Positions 35,435-43,472 of a stretch of DNA of 51,335 nucleotides are shown piece after piece (position 1 is the stretch's first letter; each line of letters starts with the position of its first letter). Both the position numbers and the translations under genes were made by a program. The DNA is from Xenorhabdus khoisanae. Lineage in GTDB: Bacteria > Pseudomonadota > Gammaproteobacteria > Enterobacterales > Enterobacteriaceae. Below the pieces are notes generated by a model. It saw nothing but the letters and a program-made list of their open reading frames with translations, made no database searches and was not told the origin of the DNA. The stretch covers positions 1 to 51,335 of the forward strand of contig NZ_LFCV01000101.1 of assembly GCF_001037465.1 (NCBI RefSeq), read 5' to 3'.

Positions 35435-36697
35435 ATGGCTATTACTGATTCATGGCTCCGTTCTACCAACGGCAAGCCCCAAGAGAAAATGACCACTAAG
35501 ACAGATAGGGATGGCTTATCTATCCGTGTCACTCCTAAGGGGAAGATTATATTCCAATTTAGATATCGCTGGAATGGCAAAGGGGATCGCATTGATATAG
35601 GAACCTATCCGGCGACTGGCTTAAAAGATGCGCGTGACGCTGTAACTTTCTACCGTGGAGAATTAGAGCAACATCGCAACCCTAAGATAGTCAAGCGTGT
35701 TCGTAAAGAGTCTGCATTAAGCGCCGTGACTGTAGAGGGGCTTATAGGGGATTGGTGGAAAACAACAATGCAAGGTTTAAAGGTTAACGCAGATGACATA
35801 TTACGTTCTTTCGAAATTCATGTTTTCCCCAAAATTGGTGAATTACCCCATGATGAGGTAACTCTGCATGTCTGGCTCTCTTTAATTGAAAGTGTTACTA
35901 AAAAAACGCCATCAATTGGTACTCGAATATTGACATATTCTAAGAGTGCTCATAGATGGGCTGTCCGACGAGGAATGACTAATTTCACTCCCTTATCTGA
36001 TGTGGTAACAAGTGATCTAGGAGGAAAAATCACCGATTCTGATATTGACGATTTCGACTCTGAGGTGGGTGAAAGGACACTAAGTGAAGAAGAATTGGTA
36101 GTGCTTTTCCAGCTAATTAATGCCCCCAAATATAATCCACGTAATGCACTGATAATAAAATTTTGCTTGTTATTTGGATGCCGTATCGGTGAGCTATTTA
36201 AAGCTAAAGTAAGTGATTTTGACTATGAAAAGAATGTTTGGATTATCCCTCCTAAAAACCATAAGACAGGCAGAAGATCTAAGAAGCCTCTCATTAGGCC
36301 CATTATTCCAGCAGCTAAGGAATTAATTGAGCAAGCGAAAAGATTGAACCATGGAAGTTCATATTTGTTCACAATATCCAGCGGAGAGCCTTTTGCTCGT
36401 GGATCACATGTTACAATAACTAAAATCCTTAATAAAAGAATGTCTATTTACTTGCCTGATTATGAGAACTGGTCAATCCACGACTTACGCAGAACCATGC
36501 GTACAGGGGTATCTGAATTAACGCCGCCTCATGTGGCCGAAATCATGGTAGGACACAAATTACCGGGTGTATGGCAGGTGTACGATAAGCACACCTACCT
36601 AAACGAGCAGAGAGAGGCATACGAGCGCTGGTGGGATAAGCTGACTAGAATTGTTTCCCGTCCTCCCAGTCAAAAATGTCCTGTCGCAGAAAGTTGA
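35435..36697 (+). CDS. int: Prophage tyrosine integrase, P4/Arm-domain type
   Basis: A 420-aa site-specific recombinase. The N-terminal arm-binding domain (DUF4102 type) is visible in DRDGLSIRVTPKGKIIFQFRYR and IGTYPATGLKDARDA. The catalytic domain shows Arg in LFGCRIGELF, HDLRRTMRTG, GHKLPG and the nucleophile Tyr probably in WQVYDKHTYL. It should integrate and excise this prophage. The start at 35435 follows GAGGAAAG; an upstream ATG is less likely. The 3' end overlaps the AlpA-like gene on the other strand. Confidence 0.95.
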   Translation: MAITDSWLRSTNGKPQEKMTTKTDRDGLSIRVTPKGKIIFQFRYRWNGKGDRIDIGTYPATGLKDARDAVTFYRGELEQHRNPKIVKRVRKESALSAVTVEGLIGDWWKTTMQGLKVNADDILRSFEIHVFPKIGELPHDEVTLHVWLSLIESVTKKTPSIGTRILTYSKSAHRWAVRRGMTNFTPLSDVVTSDLGGKITDSDIDDFDSEVGERTLSEEELVVLFQLINAPKYNPRNALIIKFCLLFGCRIGELFKAKVSDFDYEKNVWIIPPKNHKTGRRSKKPLIRPIIPAAKELIEQAKRLNHGSSYLFTISSGEPFARGSHVTITKILNKRMSIYLPDYENWSIHDLRRTMRTGVSELTPPHVAEIMVGHKLPGVWQVYDKHTYLNEQREAYERWWDKLTRIVSRPPSQKCPVAES

Positions 36698-36836
36698 GCT
36701 GGTCAGATTTAAATCTGGGTTTTGGGAAGCCTTCTCGTTTTTGCTTCCCATTGCCACACCACAATCTTATCGTGTGTGGTTTTACACCATATCGATCTGC
36801 CAGTTCCTTTGTTTTGATGTAGGGTGATCCTGTCAT
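36645..36836 (-). CDS. AlpA/Xis-like small DNA-binding protein
   Basis: A 63-aa protein with a MerR-type winged HTH (KTKELADRYGVKPHTIRLWCG). Proteins like this next to an integrase are usually excisionases or AlpA-type activators of it. AAGGAGCT precedes the start. It overlaps the integrase 3' end by 53 bases in antisense. Confidence 0.75.
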   Translation of the reverse strand: MTGSPYIKTKELADRYGVKPHTIRLWCGNGKQKREGFPKPRFKSDQLNFLRQDIFDWEDGKQF

Positions 36837-37153
36837 TGCCCAGCTCCTTTCTGATACCCGCTCATCAAAATCATTTTTGCCACCATTGCAGGTGTTGCCT
36901 TATCACTCCAAGTCGCATCAAAAATAATGGTGTTCAGTTCCTCACTGAGAATATCGTCCAAGTTTTTTGGCCTTGCAGAGTAGGGCGCCTCATCGGGCAC
37001 CCCGTTCATGACGTCGATAGTCAGTACAGCGATTTCCTTTTCTCCCCGTTCTGGCTTGCGATATCCTGCCTGCCATACTGCATCGGTGATATCAGTCGGA
37101 TCGCCCCAGACTGAGGCGATAATTTGTGCGAGGTGGAATGCGTTATTGATCAT
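36833..37153 (-). CDS. Hypothetical phage protein (106 aa)
   Basis: This is an unrecognised acidic protein. I chose Met at 37153 (MINNAFHLAQIIASVWGD) because GGAGAG precedes it; a longer frame starts upstream. Its stop overlaps the next start (ATGA), so it is the penultimate gene of the leftward operon. It contains WGDPTDITDAVWQAGYRKP with no known motif. Confidence 0.6.
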   Translation of the reverse strand: MINNAFHLAQIIASVWGDPTDITDAVWQAGYRKPERGEKEIAVLTIDVMNGVPDEAPYSARPKNLDDILSEELNTIIFDATWSDKATPAMVAKMILMSGYQKGAGQ

Positions 37154-37415
37154 TTCTAGCTCTCCATCCCGCCGAAAAAAGTTGAAAATATTTTTTAGTG
37201 TAACTGCTGAAATATTCACCACCTTGATATTTAACTAATAAATTGGTATTAAATTGAGGGCTGTTAGTGATAAATTTCTCAAACTCTGCCTGACATAAAG
37301 CTGATTTTTTTCTTTGTTCATTCGCCTTCTTCAACAACCAATCCGTCCACTCGCGCCCATCATCAATGTGACCGGGTAAATCAATGTCGTTCTGTGCGTT
37401 ATCGATACTGATCAT
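37143..37415 (-). CDS. Hypothetical phage protein (90 aa)
   Basis: This is unrecognised and soluble. It has a clear ribosome site (GGAGAATAACA) and is coupled to the genes on both sides: 2 bases from the KilA-N gene and overlapping the 106-aa gene by 11 bases. It contains GREWTDWLLKKANEQRKK. Confidence 0.6.
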   Translation of the reverse strand: MISIDNAQNDIDLPGHIDDGREWTDWLLKKANEQRKKSALCQAEFEKFITNSPQFNTNLLVKYQGGEYFSSYTKKYFQLFSAGWRARNDQ

Positions 37416-37417
37416 TG

Positions 37418-38005
37418 TTATTCTCCACTGTTCTCATCAAAGCCTATGGATATTTGACCCGCTTCCCGCAAGGCGCTAATCATTTTCTGCCGCTTTCCCT
37501 TGGTCTTTTTACGAGCGTTCATGATTTGGCTGCACACAGAAAGCAGTTCAGTTTCTTTCTTTTCATCCCGTGCTAGCTGGTGGCGTAATTCATCAAAGTG
37601 CCCAACCATGTGATCAAGTGATGGCAGGGCATTGATGCTGATGCCTGAATTTCCCGATTTGAAATCGATAAATGCCTGATTCACGTCAAGCTGAAAATCC
37701 GGCCGAATCCATCCGGCATAAGAAACTGCTATCAGTTCATGAGCATAAGTGCCGGGTGATGTGCCGCCATTGTTCACATCGACTACTTTTCGAGCAGACG
37801 CCAAATCTGGCGTCTGGATATTTTTCAATAGCTTAGATTCAAGTTCAGCAATGAGTTCTTTGGCGTGCTTGGTTCTCAGCCATCTGTTTGGTGCTTTTTC
37901 TTCACCCTCACTACTGGCCTTATGTAATGTGTTCAGGTTGTAGCGCCCGAATTCATCAAGAGGAATTTCAACGCCGACAACCACGGGTAACAATTTGCCT
38001 TTCAT
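37418..38005 (-). CDS. KilA-N domain phage protein
   Basis: A 195-aa protein with a KilA-N DNA-binding domain over about residues 10-115 (RYNLNTLHKAS, NRWLRTKHAKELI, GGTSPGTYAHELIAVSYAGW, SPDFQ-type end as RPDFQLDVNQAF). The remainder is a Lys-rich helical region. KilA-N proteins are phage regulators or antirepressors. ATG at 38005 follows GGGGAAGAG and overlaps the upstream stop (TAATG); an upstream in-frame Met at 38089 is less likely. Confidence 0.82.
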   Translation of the reverse strand: MKGKLLPVVVGVEIPLDEFGRYNLNTLHKASSEGEEKAPNRWLRTKHAKELIAELESKLLKNIQTPDLASARKVVDVNNGGTSPGTYAHELIAVSYAGWIRPDFQLDVNQAFIDFKSGNSGISINALPSLDHMVGHFDELRHQLARDEKKETELLSVCSQIMNARKKTKGKRQKMISALREAGQISIGFDENSGE

Positions 38006-38226
38006 TATTTTCTCTTCCCCTTTTTGCCGTTCTTCAATGGGGTTATCTTCACGCTTGCCACTTTTGGTGCTGGTGGCGGAGGAGGGCAAACGCCCTCGTT
38101 AATGTGTTGATTATGTCTCATGCGGTGGATATGCCGCTGTGTGTGATCCCTGCCGTCGTCGATGCGGACTACCGTTCTGACCAGTTCGTCGTTGATGTCC
38201 ACCCTCTGGCGGTGTTCCTTAGTCAC
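38005..38226 (-). CDS. Hypothetical small basic phage protein (73 aa, GTG start)
   Basis: A basic protein with a proline run (CPPPPPAPK) and a Lys-rich tail (KNGKKGKRK). I favour the GTG at 38226: AGGGAGGC lies 6 bases upstream and the start overlaps the previous stop by 8 bases. An ATG at 38259 would overlap the neighbour more. Function unknown. Confidence 0.5.
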   Translation of the reverse strand: MTKEHRQRVDINDELVRTVVRIDDGRDHTQRHIHRMRHNQHINEGVCPPPPPAPKVASVKITPLKNGKKGKRK

Positions 38227-38443
38227 GGCCTGCCTCCCTGCAAATGATTTTGTAGGCACGCATCATGTGGTTCGCTTTACCTGTGATTGTGGTCTTTCTG
38301 AAAAGCACACCGACGGAAGAAGCACGAACAGGCGTAGCTAACAGGGCGGCATCAACACAACGATGGTGCTTGCGGCGTTCGGTAATGAAACTGGCAATGA
38401 TGATTTGCGCCGTGCTGCCTTTGTCCTGATAGTCGATTTTCAT
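38219..38443 (-). CDS. Hypothetical small phage protein (74 aa)
   Basis: An unrecognised basic protein (MKIDYQDKGSTAQIIIASF, then Arg/His-rich HHRCVDAALL). It overlaps the upstream 114-aa gene by 4 bases and the downstream gene by 8, consistent with translational coupling. Confidence 0.55.
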   Translation of the reverse strand: MKIDYQDKGSTAQIIIASFITERRKHHRCVDAALLATPVRASSVGVLFRKTTITGKANHMMRAYKIICREAGRD

Positions 38444-38784
38444 TGAAACATCCCCTTGGCTGCCAGCGCGTCACCCATGTCGTTGATCATGCTTTGCCAT
38501 ATCTCACGCCCGTAGCCCGTCAGGTAGCCATTGACTACGCATTTTTCCATTAGATTAATGGCTATTACTTCCCATGCCGGGTAATTCTGCTGTAGGGCTT
38601 CCAGTGCGTAACTGTCCACCAGCTCGCGAATACCTTTTACCCCATCGACAATAGCGACATTGATTTCTGTTTTGCCGACCTGCATCGTGAAGTGATCACC
38701 GCCGTTACGGGTCGTTACATCGTGATAGATAGCGGCTGCGTAGGTGTTCGCCAGTGCGTTGAGGCGAAAATTTTTCGTTATCAT
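38440..38784 (-). CDS. Hypothetical phage protein (114 aa)
   Basis: An unrecognised soluble protein (FRLNALANTYAAAIYHDV). It has GGAGG-type sequence (CAGGAGGCCCAG) upstream and is 12 bases from the 199-aa gene. No motif was identified. Confidence 0.6.
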   Translation of the reverse strand: MITKNFRLNALANTYAAAIYHDVTTRNGGDHFTMQVGKTEINVAIVDGVKGIRELVDSYALEALQQNYPAWEVIAINLMEKCVVNGYLTGYGREIWQSMINDMGDALAAKGMFQ

Positions 38785-38796
38785 CTGGGCCTCCTG

Positions 38797-39396
38797 TCAA
38801 TGAATAGCCGGCATAGTGTCAAGCTCACCAGCCTCTACCGCTTTGATTAATTCATCGTGCAGGATGGAAAGCCCCTCGCGTCCTTTCTCAGATAACCGGT
38901 TGCCGATCTCTGGCGGCATATTGATAAAATCCATGTACATTCTGACCGCCATATCCGCGCCTTCTTCGCTACCGAACTGCTCAAAGGCGATCCCCTCAAC
39001 ATGGGTTGCTAACATCATGCGCTCTGCTAATGGGTATACTGTGATTGCCGATGTTCCATTAACGTAGATGGCTGCGGTATCAGTGCCTCCCTGACCGTTA
39101 TCAACCTCACGAGTGCCATTTCTGTCTATTTGCTCTTGCACAAATGAGGCTGATACAACCCATCGCCATAACACCAAACTCTGTTCACTGGTTGGTTCAT
39201 AAAAGCCCGCTTTCCAGCCATGAGAGATAGCCAGTACCAAATCAAAACCTAACAATAAGTCACGGTCATACTGACCCGCGTCCAACGTCTTTAACGCTTC
39301 CGCATAACTGATGATTTCGCTGTTCGCGGCCTCAGTGATAACAATCACGCCATACTTGCCGTAATCAAATGCTGTTTCAGTGTGATGCTTGCTCAT
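38797..39396 (-). CDS. Hypothetical phage protein (199 aa)
   Basis: An unrecognised acidic soluble protein with no membrane segment. Its start overlaps the stop of the ORF6N gene (TAATG). It contains ISHGWKAGFYEPTSEQ and a C-terminal helical part. Probably an early phage function. Confidence 0.65.
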   Translation of the reverse strand: MSKHHTETAFDYGKYGVIVITEAANSEIISYAEALKTLDAGQYDRDLLLGFDLVLAISHGWKAGFYEPTSEQSLVLWRWVVSASFVQEQIDRNGTREVDNGQGGTDTAAIYVNGTSAITVYPLAERMMLATHVEGIAFEQFGSEEGADMAVRMYMDFINMPPEIGNRLSEKGREGLSILHDELIKAVEAGELDTMPAIH

Positions 39397-40256
39397 TATT
39401 TACCCTCCAGTGTATAAATGGCTTTGTCGTGGTGGTATTCACCGTTCCATGATTTCTTCATGGGAAGTTCGCCTTTCATGTACAGGGCGTACAGGCGGTG
39501 ACAACCTTTTTCCAGTAACACGGCGGTGCGGGTGATAAAGGCGTCCTTTCCGCGAGGGGTTATCTCGTTTTCATCTTCGGTGAGATAGCGATCACGGGCA
39601 TACGAAGCGACACGCCAGCGCGGCTTTTTCTCAGGATCTTTCTGCTCGTTGTAAAGCCAGTTGCGCTCCATTGCCCACCACATGATTTTGGCGGTATTCA
39701 CCCCGTTCAGACCCTTACAGAAAGCGGGAATGGTCATTCCTTTGGTGAAGTATTTCTCCAAGCTATCTACGGTGGCATTCAGGGTTTTGTTTTCCCCCTC
39801 AAGGCGCTCAACGTTCTCGGCATACACGGACAGCATTGAACGTAACTTCGCGGGATTGCTGAGTAACTCAGCTTCCGTTGTGATATTGTCGCGACGAGTG
39901 AAATAGAATTCGGTCAGGTCGTCGAAGTAATTCCATGCTTGATCAGTCTCCAGCATCTTGGAATGGTTGGCTGCACCGCGTTCTGTCCAGAGGGTGAGAT
40001 TTCTCGTATGTTTGTTAACTGACCCACAATTAGTGGGGCAGTTCTTAAACTGCTTTAATTCCTCGCCTTCCAGTTTGAAATAGTGTTTGCCTTCAATAAA
40101 GCGATCCTGATTACGACTGAAATTCATCTGGATGCTCTTGGCGTCAGTTCCATAACCTGCGGCTAATCGCTCAGTGTCCACAACACGCTGACCGCGATAT
40201 TCAACGATCTGTAATTCTCTGGCGGATACTGGAACTAATTCGTCTTTCTTGGTCAT
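39396..40256 (-). CDS. ORF6N-domain phage regulator (antirepressor-like)
   Basis: A 286-aa protein with an N-terminal ORF6N domain (about 10-130: YRGQRVVDTERLAAGYGTD, SRNQDRFIEGKHYFKLEG, TLWTERGAANHSK), a helical linker and a C-terminal KilAC/Ant-like region (WRVASYARDRYLTEDE, TPRGKDAFITRT). Phages use such proteins as antirepressors or host regulators. The repressor here appears to lack a self-cleavage site, which makes an antirepressor role attractive, but that is inference. Confidence 0.8.
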   Translation of the reverse strand: MTKKDELVPVSARELQIVEYRGQRVVDTERLAAGYGTDAKSIQMNFSRNQDRFIEGKHYFKLEGEELKQFKNCPTNCGSVNKHTRNLTLWTERGAANHSKMLETDQAWNYFDDLTEFYFTRRDNITTEAELLSNPAKLRSMLSVYAENVERLEGENKTLNATVDSLEKYFTKGMTIPAFCKGLNGVNTAKIMWWAMERNWLYNEQKDPEKKPRWRVASYARDRYLTEDENEITPRGKDAFITRTAVLLEKGCHRLYALYMKGELPMKKSWNGEYHHDKAIYTLEGK

Positions 40257-40474
40257 TATTTAACTTCCTTCATTTCAATTTTCATTCTTTTTGCTAAACG
40301 ACGCATAGCTCTATTAAGCGGCACTCTCATCTCTTCACCTTCTATCGGAAAATTAGAGAGGTATTTTTTTGAATTTAAATAATCCTGCTTTTTGTCTATT
40401 TCTAATCGCATACCTTGAGATAAGGTCATTCCCATATAACCTTGTTGTGTTTTACTTCTTTTTCGTTTAGCCAT
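40256..40474 (-). CDS. Hypothetical basic phage protein (72 aa)
   Basis: A strongly basic protein (MAKRKRSKTQQGYMG, ending MKIEMKEVK) of unknown role. It overlaps the ANR gene by 8 bases and the ORF6N gene by 1. It may bind nucleic acid, judged only from charge. Confidence 0.55.
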   Translation of the reverse strand: MAKRKRSKTQQGYMGMTLSQGMRLEIDKKQDYLNSKKYLSNFPIEGEEMRVPLNRAMRRLAKRMKIEMKEVK

Positions 40475-40760
40475 TAGCTATCACCTGTTTATTTATATGT
40501 TCTTTCAGTGCTTCTGCAATTCGCCTGGTATCTTCTATTGCGGCGGCTTCTTTTGGGGTTCTTAACACCTTGCTGTAACTGTTATGTAATGAGTGTCTTT
40601 TTTCATTATGTAATTGGCGATATTCAGCCCATAGTTGAGTATTAAGCGTGGTTGCTAAGTTTTTAGCTTTTCCCCAATATTCGGCGGCAAGGTCGTATTT
40701 TTCTTCTTTCTCTTTCTGGATGGCTGTATTAGCAAAATCTAAATAGGTTTTATTTGTCAT
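40467..40760 (-). CDS. ANR-family regulator-like protein (phage)
   Basis: A 97-aa protein with the ANR (AraC negative regulator) pattern: YLDFANTAIQKEKEEKYDLA, AAEYWGKAKNLA, and LWAEYRQ. ANR proteins such as Aar bind and inhibit AraC/XylS activators. It overlaps neighbours on both sides by a few bases. The family call rests on this recurring pattern; the target is unknown. Confidence 0.65.
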   Translation of the reverse strand: MTNKTYLDFANTAIQKEKEEKYDLAAEYWGKAKNLATTLNTQLWAEYRQLHNEKRHSLHNSYSKVLRTPKEAAAIEDTRRIAEALKEHINKQVIANG

Positions 40761-41092
40761 GTTATTGGCTCCGTTTTCTTAGCAATAAGTTTCAATATCT
40801 CATTCATAAACTCATTACCCTCTTCGGTTAAGTTTCCGAACTTGGTATAAAAACTGTTATATGTCCTTACAATAAGTTCCTCTGCTTCCTGTTTGCTCTT
40901 AAGTGCAAATACATCTAATTCAAAGAAGCGGATTAAAGCGATGTTTAATATTTCTTCGTCTAAATCCAGTTGGTAATTAAATCCCCCTGTCTTTACAATG
41001 ACAGAATGACAACCATGTTTTTTTTGTAATGCATTCAATTTAACGTTAATAAATGCCTTTCTCTTTCTTTTAAGCAAAGCTGATTGTGTCAT
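40757..41092 (-). CDS. Hypothetical phage protein (111 aa)
   Basis: An unrecognised protein with a basic N-terminus (LLKRKRKAFINVKLNALQKK) and helical acidic remainder. Its stop overlaps the ANR start (ATGA). A 74-base gap precedes it. Confidence 0.55.
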   Translation of the reverse strand: MTQSALLKRKRKAFINVKLNALQKKHGCHSVIVKTGGFNYQLDLDEEILNIALIRFFELDVFALKSKQEAEELIVRTYNSFYTKFGNLTEEGNEFMNEILKLIAKKTEPIT

Positions 41093-41166
41093 TTTCTATT
41101 CTCCGTTTTTGGATAAAGCGATCCCCCAGCGATGGCGCTGTAATTAAATTTGTTTTATTGTTTTTA

Positions 41167-41577
41167 TTATTCTAATTCTGCTATTTGTATTTCTAATATA
41201 GCTATCTCTGCATCCAATAAATCCATTTCATGCATTGCTTTTGAATACTTTTTACGTAAGGCTATTTTTTCTCTCTCTCGCCTGAGATCCGCTTTCAGTT
41301 CTTCCAGTACCTGAGCATGGCGCTTTATGAATTCGGGGCGCATCTTGCCAAGTTCCAGTGCAGTGGTTCCATCTTCCTGTTTAACTTTTTTAGCGGGGAA
41401 GTTACTTTCCTTGTTTTCATCATTAAACTGCTTTTGCGCCCGAACGTAGGCTAGTTTATTCAGTGCGCCGCTCTCACTCAGATAAGCCTTGTTAGCACCA
41501 CGAATGATATAGACTTCGCGTAGTTCAATCCGGATATCTTCGTTGGTGGCTATTTCAATAGGTTTAAATGTTTTCAT
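41167..41577 (-). CDS. Hypothetical coiled-coil phage protein (136 aa)
   Basis: An unrecognised protein. The C-terminal half (about 85-136) is a likely coiled coil (LKADLRREREKIALRKK, then LLDAEIAILEIQIAELE). It begins 2 bases after the upstream stop. Confidence 0.6.
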   Translation of the reverse strand: MKTFKPIEIATNEDIRIELREVYIIRGANKAYLSESGALNKLAYVRAQKQFNDENKESNFPAKKVKQEDGTTALELGKMRPEFIKRHAQVLEELKADLRREREKIALRKKYSKAMHEMDLLDAEIAILEIQIAELE

Positions 41578-41579
41578 GG

Positions 41580-41981
41580 TTATTCCACTCCTCGAACTCG
41601 TGCTATTTCTTGTCCTGCTGCAATAATATATTCTGATATTATGACCAGTGCAGTAGTGGTATCGTTATCTTCTCCGGCATCAATAAGATTACTTATTAAT
41701 ACTCTTGATCTTTCAATTGCATTTCTGGCTGGTTCTAATTCTATTTTTAAATCAGAACCTGTTTTTTTTGTTTCGATAACTGAATCAAGAATACTGTCTA
41801 ATTCATTAATATCCTGATACTGATCAGTTGATAATCTACGTACGGCACGTAATGTTGCGTGAGTATCAGCATCGGCTTCATTTTCAACTGCGGTTAATAA
41901 TGGTACTAATATAGCCTGCATTTCTTCATTAATTTCCAATATGCTCTGCAAATAAGATTTTCCACCAATTAATATGTTCAT
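41580..41981 (-). CDS. Hypothetical phage protein (133 aa), paralogue of the next gene
   Basis: An unrecognised helical acidic protein. The ATG at 41981 follows CAGGGATT. Its N-terminal part (EINEEMQAILVPLLTAVE, then a DA...LRAVRR pattern) resembles that of the adjacent 67-aa protein, suggesting a tandem duplication. It lies two genes downstream of csrA. Confidence 0.6.
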   Translation of the reverse strand: MNILIGGKSYLQSILEINEEMQAILVPLLTAVENEADADTHATLRAVRRLSTDQYQDINELDSILDSVIETKKTGSDLKIELEPARNAIERSRVLISNLIDAGEDNDTTTALVIISEYIIAAGQEIARVRGVE

Positions 41982-41985
41982 GTTA

Positions 41986-42189
41986 TTAATCCCTGTTTTG
42001 CTCTTCACGGTTATATTCCTCAGCAACTCCCCTTAATTTTTCAGCCAGCACCTTAGATTGACGATGAATACCACGGCACATTAAATATGCATCGACTGGA
42101 GTCCCTCCATCAATCTCACACATCAATGGGACTAATTGCACTTCAATTTCTTCTGCAATATCGATGGCTGTTTGTAGTTTATTATTCAT
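41986..42189 (-). CDS. Small hypothetical phage protein (67 aa) coupled to csrA
   Basis: ATG at 42189 has AAGGAA 6 bases upstream and overlaps the csrA stop by 8 bases. It contains [20 protein letters not shown] and [19 protein letters not shown]. The pattern is shared with the 133-aa protein that follows. Function unknown; coupling to csrA hints at a linked role. Confidence 0.6.
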   Translation of the reverse strand: MNNKLQTAIDIAEEIEVQLVPLMCEIDGGTPVDAYLMCRGIHRQSKVLAEKLRGVAEEYNREEQNRD

Positions 42190-42358
42190 GTTTAATTCCT
42201 TGTTGGATTCGTTGATAAATTTCCTCACGATGCACAGGAATATCTTTCGGTGCTTCAATTCTGATTTTTACTTTACTACTTTGAGTTCTTAATACTGTTA
42301 TTACGATATCGTCACCTATCATAATTTTTTCTTGTGGGCGGCGAGTTAGGGTTAACAT
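42182..42358 (-). CDS. csrA: Phage-encoded CsrA/RsmA carbon storage regulator
   Basis: A 58-aa CsrA homologue starting [18 protein letters not shown] and ending [17 protein letters not shown]. The RNA-contact residues Leu4 and Arg44 regions ([14 protein letters not shown]) are preserved. CsrA dimers bind GGA motifs in mRNA leaders and control translation and decay. AAGGAGACAAAA precedes the ATG at 42358 and itself contains a GGA that could allow autorepression. It is the first gene of the long leftward prophage operon, so it is a phage gene rather than the host csrA. Confidence 0.93.
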   Translation of the reverse strand: MLTLTRRPQEKIMIGDDIVITVLRTQSSKVKIRIEAPKDIPVHREEIYQRIQQGIKHE

Positions 42359-42386
42359 TTTTGTCTCCTTGATCATATTATGCTGA

Positions 42387-42409
42387 TTTACCTTTTTATT
42401 TTACCTTTT
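42387..42409. repeat. Direct repeat upstream of phage csrA
   Basis: TTTACCTTTT occurs at 42387-42396 and 42400-42409, 13 bases apart, in the gap between csrA and the rightward 77-aa gene. It may be a regulator site for the operon promoter, which must lie here. Confidence 0.4.
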
Positions 42410-42457
42410 GGTTAGTGATACGCTTAACCGTTCTCATAACAAATAAGGTAATCAAGT

Positions 42458-42691
42458 ATGCTTAAATCTACACTTATTGCTAAATGCTTATTGCAATGCC
42501 GTATGATTCCAGACCTCAATACCGGAGAAAATGCAGTAGTAAGCATTTTTAAGGAGTATTTCCCACAACATTCATTCAATAAATGGAATACTCACCTACC
42601 CGATAACGTGATTCATTTTTATTTAAAAGCCTCTAAAGGCAGTGCCACAATTCGTGTTGATTCATTCATTAAAGATTTGTGGGATCTTTGA
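42458..42691 (+). CDS. Hypothetical protein (77 aa), divergent from csrA
   Basis: This is the only rightward gene in this stretch; AAGG lies 9 bases before the ATG. No motif was recognised (AKCLLQCRMIPDLNTGENAV). It overlaps the end of the 85-aa gene by 23 bases tail to tail. Confidence 0.5.
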   Translation: MLKSTLIAKCLLQCRMIPDLNTGENAVVSIFKEYFPQHSFNKWNTHLPDNVIHFYLKASKGSATIRVDSFIKDLWDL

Positions 42692-42926
42692 TTGCTGCAA
42701 ATGCTTTATGTTTATGAGTTATGGTTTTCCCAGCCAAATTAGCTTCATGTTCCAATGAGGTGCTATCAACTGATAGTGCCTCCAGCACCGCTTTAAGGAA
42801 AAATAAATAATCAGCCGATATTGCAGATTTTGTATTCAAGCAACACAAAGGAGCACCATTGATCCGTAATTCAATTATTTTCCCATTGTTACTATTTGCA
42901 ATAATTTCTGGTTCATACTTTTTCAT
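42669..42926 (-). CDS. Hypothetical phage protein (85 aa)
   Basis: Unrecognised. GAGGG supports the ATG at 42926 rather than 42932. It contains IIELRINGAPLCCLNTKSAI and a helical C-terminus. Confidence 0.5.
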   Translation of the reverse strand: MKKYEPEIIANSNNGKIIELRINGAPLCCLNTKSAISADYLFFLKAVLEALSVDSTSLEHEANLAGKTITHKHKAFAAIKDPTNL

Positions 42927-43026
42927 TTTCATACCCTCAGAATTAATATTGTTTATTTCAGTTACGATTAACTATTTGACCCATCCAGCCAAGGATTACA
43001 TATGTGGGAAATAATTAACTCGATTT

Positions 43027-43221
43027 TTATTTTGCTCTAGAATGGTTTTTAAGTTCTTCTTCAATAAACCAACTAGATATATCGGCACTGAGTTCACTGG
43101 CCAGATCTATTAAAACAGCAATATCCGTAGGTTCCATTGTTGGATTATATTTAGATAGCATTGCCAATATTGTGCTGGACTGAGTTACTTTTTTTTCAAT
43201 TTGACTAATTTTGGTAGACAT
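43027..43221 (-). CDS. Hypothetical phage protein (64 aa)
   Basis: A small acidic helical protein (MSTKISQIEKKVTQSSTI) with AAAGGGCG about 7 bases upstream of the start. Function unknown. Confidence 0.5.
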   Translation of the reverse strand: MSTKISQIEKKVTQSSTILAMLSKYNPTMEPTDIAVLIDLASELSADISSWFIEEELKNHSRAK

Positions 43222-43412
43222 AAGACGCCCTTTAAAGTGGTGATGTTATATATTCTTTGTGTGTATAAATAATACGAGTTGTATTTTATCAAATCAACAT
43301 TTATTTGTATTAAAAATACAAGAAAATATTTAATATATTGATTTTTAAGAAAAAATATTTTTAAGGTAATTCTGTAAGTGTGTTTTACGTCACAAAATCA
43401 ATAGATAGGCAT

Positions 43413-43436
43413 AAAAAAACCCTCATAATGAGGGTT
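43413..43436 (-). terminator. Terminator of the repressor gene
   Basis: On the minus strand AACCCTCA, TTA, TGAGGGTT is followed by a run of T, 37 bases past the repressor stop. The rest of 43222-43472 is AT-rich without a gene. Confidence 0.8.
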
Positions 43437-43472
43437 GGGTTGAGGCGGGGGGAACAAAAAAGGGAGTTTGGG

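Noticed and set aside
36645..43221. CRISPR array or classical toxin-antitoxin pair in the dense small-gene region
   Set aside because: No regularly spaced repeats, and no small protein shows a recognisable toxin or antitoxin motif.
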